From Acidobacteriota bacterium (GTDB taxonomy: Bacteria; Acidobacteriota; Thermoanaerobaculia; Multivoradales; JAHZIX01), in assembly GCA_020439725.1 (NCBI GenBank), contig JAGQSE010000118.1, positions 1,280 through 7,149 on the forward strand: 5,870 bases of DNA. The letters are read 5' to 3'. Shown one piece after another: positions 1 through 4,784 of the stretch. The translations under genes and the position numbers were made by a program. A model generated the notes under the pieces. That model did not search any database. It was given only the letters and a program-made list of their open reading frames with translations, and was not told where the DNA came from. The stretch's first letter is position 1. Every line of letters begins with the position of its first letter.

Positions 1-683
1 CCCTTGGCCCAGATCTCGTCGAGAGGCGCGCCGGGACCGACGAATGGGTTGTCCAGCGGGACCGCGTAATAGGGCGGCTGGTCGACGTTGTGGTCGACGT
101 CGAGGCGTAGGACCTTGCCGAGCAGGCTGTCGTCGGCCTGCGCGCGGCAGAAGGGGTCGTCGGCGCCGCCGCTGTCGCCGGTGGCGGCCCATAGATAGCC
201 GTCGGGTCCGAAACGCAAGAAGCCGCCGTGGTGCGACGGGATGGGTTTCGAGAAGCGCAGCAGGACGGCGGCGCTGTCGGGGTCGCTAAGGTTCGGGTCC
301 TCCGAGACGTGATATCTGGCGATGACCGTGTCGCCGGAGGGCTCGACGTACTGAACGAAGAAGAAGCCGTTGGCGGCGTAGTGCGGGTGGAAGACGATGC
401 TCAGGAGGCCGTCGGCGGGCTTGGTGCTGACCTGGTCGCCGAGGTCGAGGAACGGCTCGGGCAGGACCACTCCCCCCTCGAGGATCAGTACCTGGCCGCC
501 CTTGAGCGTGACGAACACCCGGTCGTCCGCCGCGTGGGTCACGGCCACCGGAAAGTCGAGGCCGGTGGCGACGACTTCGAGAGCCACCGGCGGTGGTGCC
601 GCGACGGCGGGCGAGAGACCGACACCGGGCACCACGCAGATCAGGAGCAGCGGCAGCAGGGACGTCGAGCGCAGGGGGTCCAT
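1..683 (-). CDS. PQQ-dependent sugar dehydrogenase-like protein (GSDH family), N-terminal part, cut by left edge
   Basis: The 227 visible residues look like a soluble six-bladed beta-propeller of the glucose/sorbosone dehydrogenase (GSDH) family, which oxidises aldose sugars in the periplasm using PQQ. Residues 1-28 form a signal peptide: MDPLRS, a Leu-rich core, then an AVA cleavage site. Family motifs follow in order: GLLSIVFHP (92-100), YAANGFF (102-108), GDTVIARY (117-124), SHHGGFLRFGPDG (150-162), ATGDSGG (167-173) and LLGKVLRLDVD (187-197), then DNPFVG (211-216) and EIWAK at the edge. H151 matches the position of the catalytic His in the usual NHNGG motif; here the context is SHHGG. The start is supported by GGAG seven bases upstream. 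The gene is divergent from the sigma operon. The missing C-terminus would hold the rest of the propeller and most PQQ contacts, so substrate and cofactor use are inferred. The family assignment is firm, the activity less so. Confidence 0.9.
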   Translation of the reverse strand, partial: MDPLRSTSLLPLLLICVVPGVGLSPAVAAPPPVALEVVATGLDFPVAVTHAADDRVFVTLKGGQVLILEGGVVLPEPFLDLGDQVSTKPADGLLSIVFHPHYAANGFFFVQYVEPSGDTVIARYHVSEDPNLSDPDSAAVLLRFSKPIPSHHGGFLRFGPDGYLWAATGDSGGADDPFCRAQADDSLLGKVLRLDVDHNVDQPPYYAVPLDNPFVGPGAPLDEIWAK

Positions 684-708
684 GGCAAATCTCCAAGAAA
701 TTTATGCG

Positions 709-737
709 ATTAAAGCATGAAACGATCCTCGCCGCAA
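709..737 (-). promoter_or_regulatory. Possible sigma70-like promoter for the sugar dehydrogenase gene
   Basis: On the minus strand TTGCGG (732-737) is followed after 17 bases by TTTAAT (709-714). A start site about seven bases on would leave a 5' leader of roughly 20 nt, containing the GGAG of the dehydrogenase gene. Spacing is ideal, but the -35 is only a partial match. The stretch 684-720 is unusually AT-rich for this window, which fits a promoter. Confidence 0.35.
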
Positions 738-764
738 TCTCCGTCTCGAGGGCCTCGGAGCCGG

Positions 765-791
765 TGAAACCATCATTCGACGGCATTCGTT
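765..791 (+). promoter_or_regulatory. Candidate ECF-type promoter of the sigma operon (probable autoregulation)
   Basis: TGAAACC (765-771) is followed after exactly 16 bases (772-787) by CGTT (788-791). This resembles the GAAC/AAC-type -35 and CGT-type -10 elements of many ECF sigma promoters. It lies directly before the ECF sigma gene, as expected when the factor drives its own operon. Transcription would begin around 797-801, only a few bases before the ATG at 804, so the mRNA would be nearly leaderless. That agrees with the lack of a good Shine-Dalgarno site there. Seen: the two elements and the spacing. Inferred: recognition by this sigma factor. Confidence 0.45.
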
Positions 792-803
792 GGTAGCGTC
801 GAG

Positions 804-1343
804 ATGGACGAGAGCTTCCACCAGCTGGCGAGCGAGCAGCAGCACCGCATCTTCTCGCTCGCCCGCTATCTCCTGGGCAACGCGGAGGACGCGGCCGACG
901 TCACCCAGGAAGTCTTGCTCAAGCTGTGGCAGCACTGGTCCGAGCTCGATCTCGAGATCGCGCCGGCCTGGTTGCGCAAGGTGACCCGGAACGCCAGCAT
1001 CGACCGCATCCGCCAGCGCAAGGCGTATCGGTCGATGGTCACCGAGCACATCGATCCCAGCGCCGAGGAACGCGCCGTGGGACAGCAGCCGGGCCCCGCC
1101 CAAAGCGCTGCCGCGGCCGGTTTCCGCCGCCATCTCGAGAGCACCCTGGCGGAGCTTCCCGAGCCCTATCGCACGGCGGTCGTGCTGCGCGAGATCGAGG
1201 AGCTCAAGTACGAGGAGATCAGCAGCTGTCTCGACCTGCCGCTCAACACCGTGCGCACCCACATCCATCGTGGGCGACGGATCCTGCGGCAGCGACTGCG
1301 TGAGGATTACGGCTATGGCGAGAACGACCATCTTCACCTGTGA
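804..1343 (+). CDS. ECF-family RNA polymerase sigma factor
   Basis: This 179-residue protein has the two-domain layout and usual length of extracytoplasmic-function sigma factors, which direct RNA polymerase to a small regulon when released from an anti-sigma factor. Region 2 spans about residues 8-75 and includes the signature DAADVTQEVLLKLW (29-42), followed by the WLRKVTRNASIDRIR helix (56-70) that contacts the -10. A Pro/Ala-containing linker (about 84-106) leads to region 4 (about 108-165). Region 4 carries the helix-turn-helix LKYEEISSCLDLPLNTVRTHIHRGR (134-158), which reads the -35. No C-terminal sensory extension is present, so control should come from the neighbouring anti-sigma factor, whose gene overlaps this one by 29 bp. 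The ATG at 804 is the only sensible start; the ribosome site is weak (GGTAG at 792-796). The specific ECF group cannot be assigned by eye. Confidence 0.95.
   Translation: MDESFHQLASEQQHRIFSLARYLLGNAEDAADVTQEVLLKLWQHWSELDLEIAPAWLRKVTRNASIDRIRQRKAYRSMVTEHIDPSAEERAVGQQPGPAQSAAAAGFRRHLESTLAELPEPYRTAVVLREIEELKYEEISSCLDLPLNTVRTHIHRGRRILRQRLREDYGYGENDHLHL
1302..1305 (+). promoter_or_regulatory. Ribosome binding site deciding the anti-sigma start
   Basis: GAGG lies nine bases before the ATG at 1315, inside the end of the sigma gene. It favours this start over the upstream in-frame ATG at 1270, which would add a 15-residue tail unlike anti-sigma N-termini. Confidence 0.6.
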
Positions 1344-2082
1344 CGAGGCCGACGAGCGGCTCGAGGCCTACCTCGACGGCGACCTGAGCGAGTTCGAAGC
1401 GGCTCGGCTCAAGCGCCACCTGAGCACCTGCACCGCGTGCGCCGCCGAGCTCGCCTGGGCCGAGCGCGTCCAGCACGGGCTACGAGCGCTGCCCGAGCAC
1501 ACCTGTCCGCCCCAGGTGCTCGAGGACGTCCTGCGGAACACCAGCCAGGCACCGGCGAGGGCCCCGAGGGCCACGCCGACCCAGCCGGGGCTCACCGGCT
1601 GGGCCCCGGCCCGGGCCGACGCACACCCCGCGGCCGGGGCGTCCTCTCTGGCACTATCGCCTCCCCAACGGCGCCTCGCCTGGAGCACTCTGCTCCGTGC
1701 CGCTGCCCTGGCGGCCAGCGTAGGGCTGGTGGCCGGACTCCTGTGGCGGCTCCCGAGCGATGGGCCGGATCCGGCGGACCGAGTGGCCACGCAGCCGGCC
1801 CCGGCCGTGGCGCCCGGGCACCTGCGTCCAGAACCCCTGCATCCGGAGTCCCTGCAGCCGGAGGCCGTGCCCCCATCGGTCGAGGCACCCGTCCCGGCCA
1901 CGACCGCTGGCAGGCCTTCCGCCCAGGAGGTGCGGCAGGCCAGAGCCGAGCTCCGCATCGCCCTGACCGCCCTCGACGACGTCAACCGGCGCGCCGCGCG
2001 CATCCTCCGCGACCGCGCCCTCGGCCCCCATGTCGCCGAGGCGCCGGGAACGGTCCTCGAGCATCTGGACCGCCAGCTATGA
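1315..2082 (+). CDS. Zinc-binding (ZAS-type) transmembrane anti-sigma factor
   Basis: From the ATG at 1315 this is 255 residues. The cytoplasmic N-terminus (1-76) is a zinc-containing anti-sigma domain: TCDEADERLEAYLDGDLSE (8-26), then the hallmark HxxxCxxC at H35, C39 and C42, and the helix QVLEDVLRN (67-75) typical of sigma-wrapping domains. C9 is 26 residues before H35, so C9, H35, C39 and C42 could form a complete four-ligand zinc site. A Pro/Ala-rich linker (78-116) leads to one transmembrane segment (about 124-146), preceded by Arg residues as expected for a cytoplasmic flank. The remaining ~109 residues should be periplasmic. They comprise a Pro-rich stalk with five-residue repeats (170-189) and an Arg/Ala-rich, probably helical end (203-233). 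The protein should sequester the upstream sigma factor at the membrane; the translational overlap fits balanced synthesis. What releases it (proteolysis, redox or ligand) is not visible, and the periplasmic part matches no domain I recognise. Confidence 0.88.
   Translation: MARTTIFTCDEADERLEAYLDGDLSEFEAARLKRHLSTCTACAAELAWAERVQHGLRALPEHTCPPQVLEDVLRNTSQAPARAPRATPTQPGLTGWAPARADAHPAAGASSLALSPPQRRLAWSTLLRAAALAASVGLVAGLLWRLPSDGPDPADRVATQPAPAVAPGHLRPEPLHPESLQPEAVPPSVEAPVPATTAGRPSAQEVRQARAELRIALTALDDVNRRAARILRDRALGPHVAEAPGTVLEHLDRQL
1822..1881 (+). repeat. Degenerate 15-bp tandem repeat in the anti-sigma periplasmic stalk
   Basis: Three in-frame 15-bp units (1822-1836, 1837-1851, 1852-1866) encode LRPEP, LHPES and LQPEA. 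A fourth, more diverged unit (1867-1881) encodes VPPSV. All three clear units begin CTGC and share CC at bases 7-8. The repeat makes a Pro/Glu stalk just outside the membrane and probably arose by slippage or unequal exchange. Confidence 0.7.
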
Positions 2083-2135
2083 GCTGCCGACGACATCACG
2101 ACGAGTTCACGACGAACGAGAGACGCGAGCCTCTC

Positions 2136-2142
2136 GAGGAGG
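2136..2142 (+). promoter_or_regulatory. Strong Shine-Dalgarno site of the DUF4252 gene
   Basis: GAGGAGG ends four bases before the ATG at 2147. It is the strongest ribosome site in the operon, and it fixes the start where a signal peptide begins, rather than at the in-frame ATG at 2030 inside the anti-sigma gene. Confidence 0.75.
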
Positions 2143-2146
2143 TCCC

Positions 2147-2845
2147 ATGAACATCCTTCCCCTTCCTACGGTCCCCCGCCGCCGGTCTTTCGGGCCGGCC
2201 CTGGTGCTCGCCGTCCTGGTCGCTGCCATGTCCGCTCCCGACCCGGCTCTGGCCCAGGCCCGCGCGGCGCCGCTTCCCCTTGCCCAGGACCCCGGCTATG
2301 TCACTCTCGATCTGGCGCCCGTGGTCGGTCACGGCGACCCGACGGTGGAGGTCAACCTCGACGGGCCGCTGCTCGCGCTGGTCTCCGAGTCGATGCGCGA
2401 CGAGGACGGTGACTTCGCCCAGCTGCTGGCGGGTCTGCGCTCGATCCACGTCGAGATCTACGACCTGGGCGAGGGCTCCGCGGCCTCGGTGGGCGGGCGG
2501 ATCCGTGCGCTGTCCGACGGGCTGGCAAAGAAGGGCTGGCAGTCGGTGGTGCGGGTGCGGGACGACGAGGAGCAGGTCCACATCCTGGTCCGCACCTCGG
2601 GCGACGCCGTCGCCGGACTGACGGCGCTCTTCGCCGAGCCGGGCAAATCGGTGGGTTTCATCAACATCGTCGGCAACTTCGATCCGGCCCGTCTCGGCAG
2701 GCTGGCCCGCCAGCTCGACCTGGGACCTCTCTCCGCGCTGGGCAGGACCGGCGGCGGATCGGGCGATGAGGCCTCGGACGATGCCAAGGCCCCCGACGAT
2801 GCCAAGAGCAAAGCCGAGACCGAGGACCCAGGAGACGCGCCGTGA
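2147..2845 (+). CDS. Exported DUF4252 domain protein
   Basis: This is a 232-residue exported protein of unknown function. Residues 1-36 form a signal peptide: basic PRRR at 10-13, hydrophobic PALVLAVLVAAM, and an ALA cleavage site before QA. The DUF4252 domain covers about residues 48-195. Its typical features are the PGYVTLDL start (49-56), VEVNLDGPLLALV (67-79), LLAGLRSIHVEIYDL (93-107), GWQSVVRVRDDEEQVHILVR (130-149), AGLTALF (156-162), FINIVGNFDPARLGRLA (171-187) and a final QLDLG. The C-terminus (200-232) is Gly-rich then charged and low-complexity, with a six-residue duplication. There is no Cys near the signal peptide end, so it is probably periplasmic. It sits 64 bp after the anti-sigma gene and overlaps the next gene by four bases. 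DUF4252 proteins are known mainly as uncharacterised exported proteins; I recall them near ECF sigma genes in other phyla but cannot check that. Domain call is good, function unknown. Confidence 0.85.
   Translation: MNILPLPTVPRRRSFGPALVLAVLVAAMSAPDPALAQARAAPLPLAQDPGYVTLDLAPVVGHGDPTVEVNLDGPLLALVSESMRDEDGDFAQLLAGLRSIHVEIYDLGEGSAASVGGRIRALSDGLAKKGWQSVVRVRDDEEQVHILVRTSGDAVAGLTALFAEPGKSVGFINIVGNFDPARLGRLARQLDLGPLSALGRTGGGSGDEASDDAKAPDDAKSKAETEDPGDAP
2771..2806 (+). repeat. 18-bp tandem duplication in the DUF4252 protein tail
   Basis: Two adjacent 18-bp units (2771-2788 and 2789-2806) differ at two positions and encode ASDDAK and APDDAK. They extend the charged C-terminal tail of the exported protein without disturbing the frame. 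Confidence 0.75.
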
Positions 2846-3579
2846 CCCGCGGGCGACGGAGCGGTCACGCGCTCTACGCCGCCCTCGCCACCGCCGCGCT
2901 GCTGACCACCGGCTGCCTCACCTCGACGCCACAGATCCACCAGGTGGCGCAGGGGCTCGAGCGCTCGATGCCGGGCACCCGCTTCGAGCGCGAGGGCGGT
3001 GTCAAGCTCGGGCGACTGTCGCTCCACGTCATCCGCTGGGCGGGGAGCCGGTCTGAGAGTCAAGAGGCGGAAAGCCTCGACGCGAAGAGTCACGACGCGG
3101 AAAGTCACGACGAGGCCGGCGAAGCCGGCGTGGAGACCGGAGCCGAGGCCGGAGCCCAGCCCGCCGAGTCTGACCTCGGACCGCCGATCGAGACCACCGG
3201 CCCCGACGGAGAGACGATCACCACGACCACCACCCACGTCTACGACGGACCGCCACCGGGGACCTTCAAGGCGTTCGCGGGGCTGCACCGGGTCGAGGCG
3301 GGCAACTACCGCATCTCCGGTCTGCGGCCAGACCTGGCTGAGGCCGACGAGCTCGAACGCTCGCTCCAGCGCGAGGGCTGGCAGACGCTGGCGCGGGTCC
3401 GCAACGACGACTCGCAGGCGTGGGTGGTCTACCGCCTGCGCGGGTCGCACCTCAAGAGTCTGCTGGTGGTGGCCATCGAAGGGGACGAGCTGTCGCTGGT
3501 CCGGCTCCAGGGCAAGCTCGAGAACACCCTCGTTGCCGCCCTCCGCATCGCTCGCGGCGAGATGGACGTCATCGACTGA
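2842..3579 (+). CDS. Probable lipoprotein with a divergent DUF4252-like domain and a low-complexity insert
   Basis: This 245-residue protein starts at a GTG that overlaps the previous stop as GTGA, with GGAG seven bases upstream, so translation is probably coupled. The N-terminus has basic RGRR, a hydrophobic stretch (LYAALATAALL) and LTTGC with C25. This looks like a lipoprotein signal, although position -3 is Thr rather than Leu/Val/Ile. Residues 47-67 (FEREGGVKLGRLSLHVIRWAG) may be the first strand region of the domain. Residues 68-111 are a Ser/Glu/Asp/Ala/Gly-rich insert with five-residue repeats. The domain appears to resume at FKAFAGLHRVEAGNYRI (142-158). REGWQTLARVRNDDSQAWVVYR (174-195) aligns almost without gaps with the matching motif of the upstream DUF4252 protein, and the end resembles VEVNL-to-FDP family core strands. 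I infer that the two genes are diverged paralogues. Function is unknown. The gene ends inside the 3' end of hemW on the opposite strand. Confidence 0.82.
   Translation: MTRGRRSGHALYAALATAALLTTGCLTSTPQIHQVAQGLERSMPGTRFEREGGVKLGRLSLHVIRWAGSRSESQEAESLDAKSHDAESHDEAGEAGVETGAEAGAQPAESDLGPPIETTGPDGETITTTTTHVYDGPPPGTFKAFAGLHRVEAGNYRISGLRPDLAEADELERSLQREGWQTLARVRNDDSQAWVVYRLRGSHLKSLLVVAIEGDELSLVRLQGKLENTLVAALRIARGEMDVID
3067..3111 (+). repeat. Three 15-bp tandem repeats in the lipoprotein insert
   Basis: Units at 3067-3081, 3082-3096 and 3097-3111 encode AESLD, AKSHD and AESHD. Units two and three end identically in AGTCACGAC. They are followed by looser EAG/EAGA-type repeats to about 3165. In-frame expansion of this kind suggests a flexible, rapidly evolving linker. 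Confidence 0.8.
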
Positions 3580-3583
3580 CGTC
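3565..3583. repeat. Perfect inverted repeat spanning both convergent stop codons
   Basis: GACGTCA (3565-3571) and TGACGTC (3577-3583) are exact reverse complements separated by TCGAC. The right arm holds the TGA of the lipoprotein gene (3577-3579) and the left arm holds the complement of the TGA of hemW (3569-3571). A 7-bp stem with a 5-nt loop could form in either transcript. There is no T-run on either side, so it is not a standard intrinsic terminator. A weak bidirectional 3'-end structure or a protein site are possible. Confidence 0.6.
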
Positions 3584-4771
3584 GCTGCCACCGAGCTCGA
3601 CCGAGGCCGCCAGGCCGTCCGCGACCGCCAGGCCCCGCGGTGTCGGACGGAGCACCCCGCCAGCCCGGTCGACGAATCCCGCCTCCACCCACGCCGCGAA
3701 GCGCTCGCGGTTGAGCGCCGCGAGATCGACGCCCCAGCGCCGCCGCACCGCCTCGAGATCGAGACCGGCGGCGGTGCGCAGCCCGAGGAAGACCGCCTCG
3801 AGAGCCAGCTGTTCGGCGGCCAGCCCCTCCTCCCCCGCCAGTGGCTTGTCGCGGGCCTCGACCCGGCGCGTCCAGGCTCCGAGCTTGCGCTCGTTCCACC
3901 AGCGGCGGGCGCGGCCGGGCGCCCCGAGCTCGAAGGAGTGGGCCGACGGCCCCAGCCCGAGATAGGGCACGTGCCGCCAGTACTTGCGGTTGTGGCGGCT
4001 ATGGTGCTCCGGCGAGCGGGCGAAGCTCGAGACTTCGTAGGCGGACCAGCCCGCCGCCGCCAGGACCTCATGAGCCTGGGCGTAGAGCTCCCCCTGAGCG
4101 TCCTCCGCCAGCTCGGCAAGCTCGCCGCGGCGCGCGCGAAAGCCAAAGGGCGTGCCCTCGTGGATGGTCAGCTGGTAGCACGACAGGTGCTGGGGGGAGA
4201 GCTCGACCAAGGTATCGAGGTCGCGGCCCCAGCTCGCGGAGCCCTGCCGCGGCAGGCCGAAGATCAGGTCGACGGAGACGGTGTGGAAACCCGTCGCCAG
4301 GGCCTCCCCAACGCTCCGCCGCGCCGTCGCCGGATCGTGACGTCGGCCGAGAAAGGCCAGCGAGGCCGGATCGAAGCTCTGGACACCGAGCGACAGCGTG
4401 CGCACGCCGAGGTCGCGCCAGGCGTCGAGACTCCGGCGATCGACGTCCTCCGGATTGGCCTCGAGAAAGATCCAGACGTCGGAGCGGAGGGGCAGGCGCG
4501 CCGCGACGCCGTCCAGGAGCCGCGCGAGCTCCGCCGGTGCCAGCGCCGAGGGCGTCCCGCCCCCCAGATAGAGCGTGTCGAACCTTCCCGGGGCGAGGCG
4601 ATGCGCGTCCTCCCGCCACAGCTCCGCCTCGGCGAGGAGAGTGTCGACGAAGCGGCGGTGGGCGGTCTCGCCGCCGGTCAGGACCGAGAAGTCGCAGTAG
4701 GGGCAGATCGCCGAGCAGAAGGGGACGTGGAGATACAGGCCGGGGCCGTCGTGACGCGGCGCCTCAGGCAA
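3569..4771 (-). CDS. hemW: Heme chaperone HemW (radical SAM, HemN-like)
   Basis: This is 400 residues, close to the usual HemW length. The radical SAM core begins with YLHVPFCSAICPYCDF; C19, C23 and C26 (Cx3Cx2C) bind the 4Fe-4S cluster, and Y13 and H15 precede it. Next come LGGGTPS (69-75, SAM binding), LEANPE (103-108), LSLGVQSF (126-133), VDLIFGLP (167-174), LSCYQLTIHEGTPF (196-209), YEVSSFAR (245-252), HNRKYW (260-265) and GLGPSAHSF (272-280). A HemN_C-type winged helix (about 315-392) contains LGLRTAAGLDL. Residue 28 is Phe, where true coproporphyrinogen dehydrogenase HemN has a fourth Cys. This and HNxxYW point to HemW, which binds heme and passes it to acceptor proteins, rather than to a heme-biosynthesis enzyme. 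The start is TTG, supported by GGAGG seven bases upstream. It lies 13 bp after lepA and is presumably co-transcribed with it. It overlaps the opposing lipoprotein gene by 11 bp. Confidence 0.93.
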   Translation of the reverse strand: MPEAPRHDGPGLYLHVPFCSAICPYCDFSVLTGGETAHRRFVDTLLAEAELWREDAHRLAPGRFDTLYLGGGTPSALAPAELARLLDGVAARLPLRSDVWIFLEANPEDVDRRSLDAWRDLGVRTLSLGVQSFDPASLAFLGRRHDPATARRSVGEALATGFHTVSVDLIFGLPRQGSASWGRDLDTLVELSPQHLSCYQLTIHEGTPFGFRARRGELAELAEDAQGELYAQAHEVLAAAGWSAYEVSSFARSPEHHSRHNRKYWRHVPYLGLGPSAHSFELGAPGRARRWWNERKLGAWTRRVEARDKPLAGEEGLAAEQLALEAVFLGLRTAAGLDLEAVRRRWGVDLAALNRERFAAWVEAGFVDRAGGVLRPTPRGLAVADGLAASVELGGSDVSR

Positions 4772-4778
4772 GGACCGG

Positions 4779-4783
4779 CCTCC
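4779..4783 (-). promoter_or_regulatory. Shine-Dalgarno site supporting the TTG start of hemW
   Basis: GGAGG on the minus strand ends seven bases before TTG (4769-4771). It overlaps the region just after the lepA stop at 4785-4787, so ribosomes finishing lepA could re-initiate here. No ATG or GTG close by gives the YLHVPFC motif its usual short N-terminal lead. Confidence 0.75.
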
Positions 4784-4784
4784 G

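Larger units (their letters stand above)
684..803. other. Divergent intergenic region between the dehydrogenase and sigma genes
   Basis: This 120-bp stretch separates two divergent starts and holds no reading frame I can support. It contains the two promoter candidates described separately. It also holds a short inverted repeat, ATGC (704-707) and GCAT (715-718) with a 7-base AT-rich spacer, overlapping the -10 region of the dehydrogenase promoter candidate. A repressor or activator site there is possible but unproven. Confidence 0.5.

Noticed and set aside
286..786. A 166-codon minus-strand frame across the divergent promoter region
   Set aside because: It is in a different frame from the sugar dehydrogenase, whose motifs, signal peptide and ribosome site are clear, and it would cover both promoter candidates.
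1270..1314. Upstream ATG extending the anti-sigma factor by 15 residues
   Set aside because: The added residues do not resemble anti-sigma N-termini, and GAGG at 1302-1305 is well placed for the ATG at 1315.
2030..2146. Upstream ATG extending the DUF4252 protein by 39 residues
   Set aside because: It would bury the signal peptide inside the protein and lie within the anti-sigma gene; GAGGAGG at 2136-2142 marks the ATG at 2147.
3565..3583. Rho-independent terminator between the convergent genes
   Set aside because: The stem is only 7 bp and no run of T follows it on either strand, so I list it as an inverted repeat.
2458..4146. A 562-codon open frame on the minus strand across the DUF4252, lipoprotein and hemW genes
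   Set aside because: It runs antisense to two genes with signal peptides, family motifs and ribosome sites, and shifts frame against hemW. Its translation is Arg/Ser/Ala-rich with no recognisable domain, as expected for a GC-rich shadow frame.
3569..4771. Oxygen-independent coproporphyrinogen dehydrogenase (HemN) as the name for the radical SAM gene
   Set aside because: The fourth Cys of the HemN motif is replaced by Phe at residue 28, and the HNxxYW motif and ~400-residue length fit HemW.
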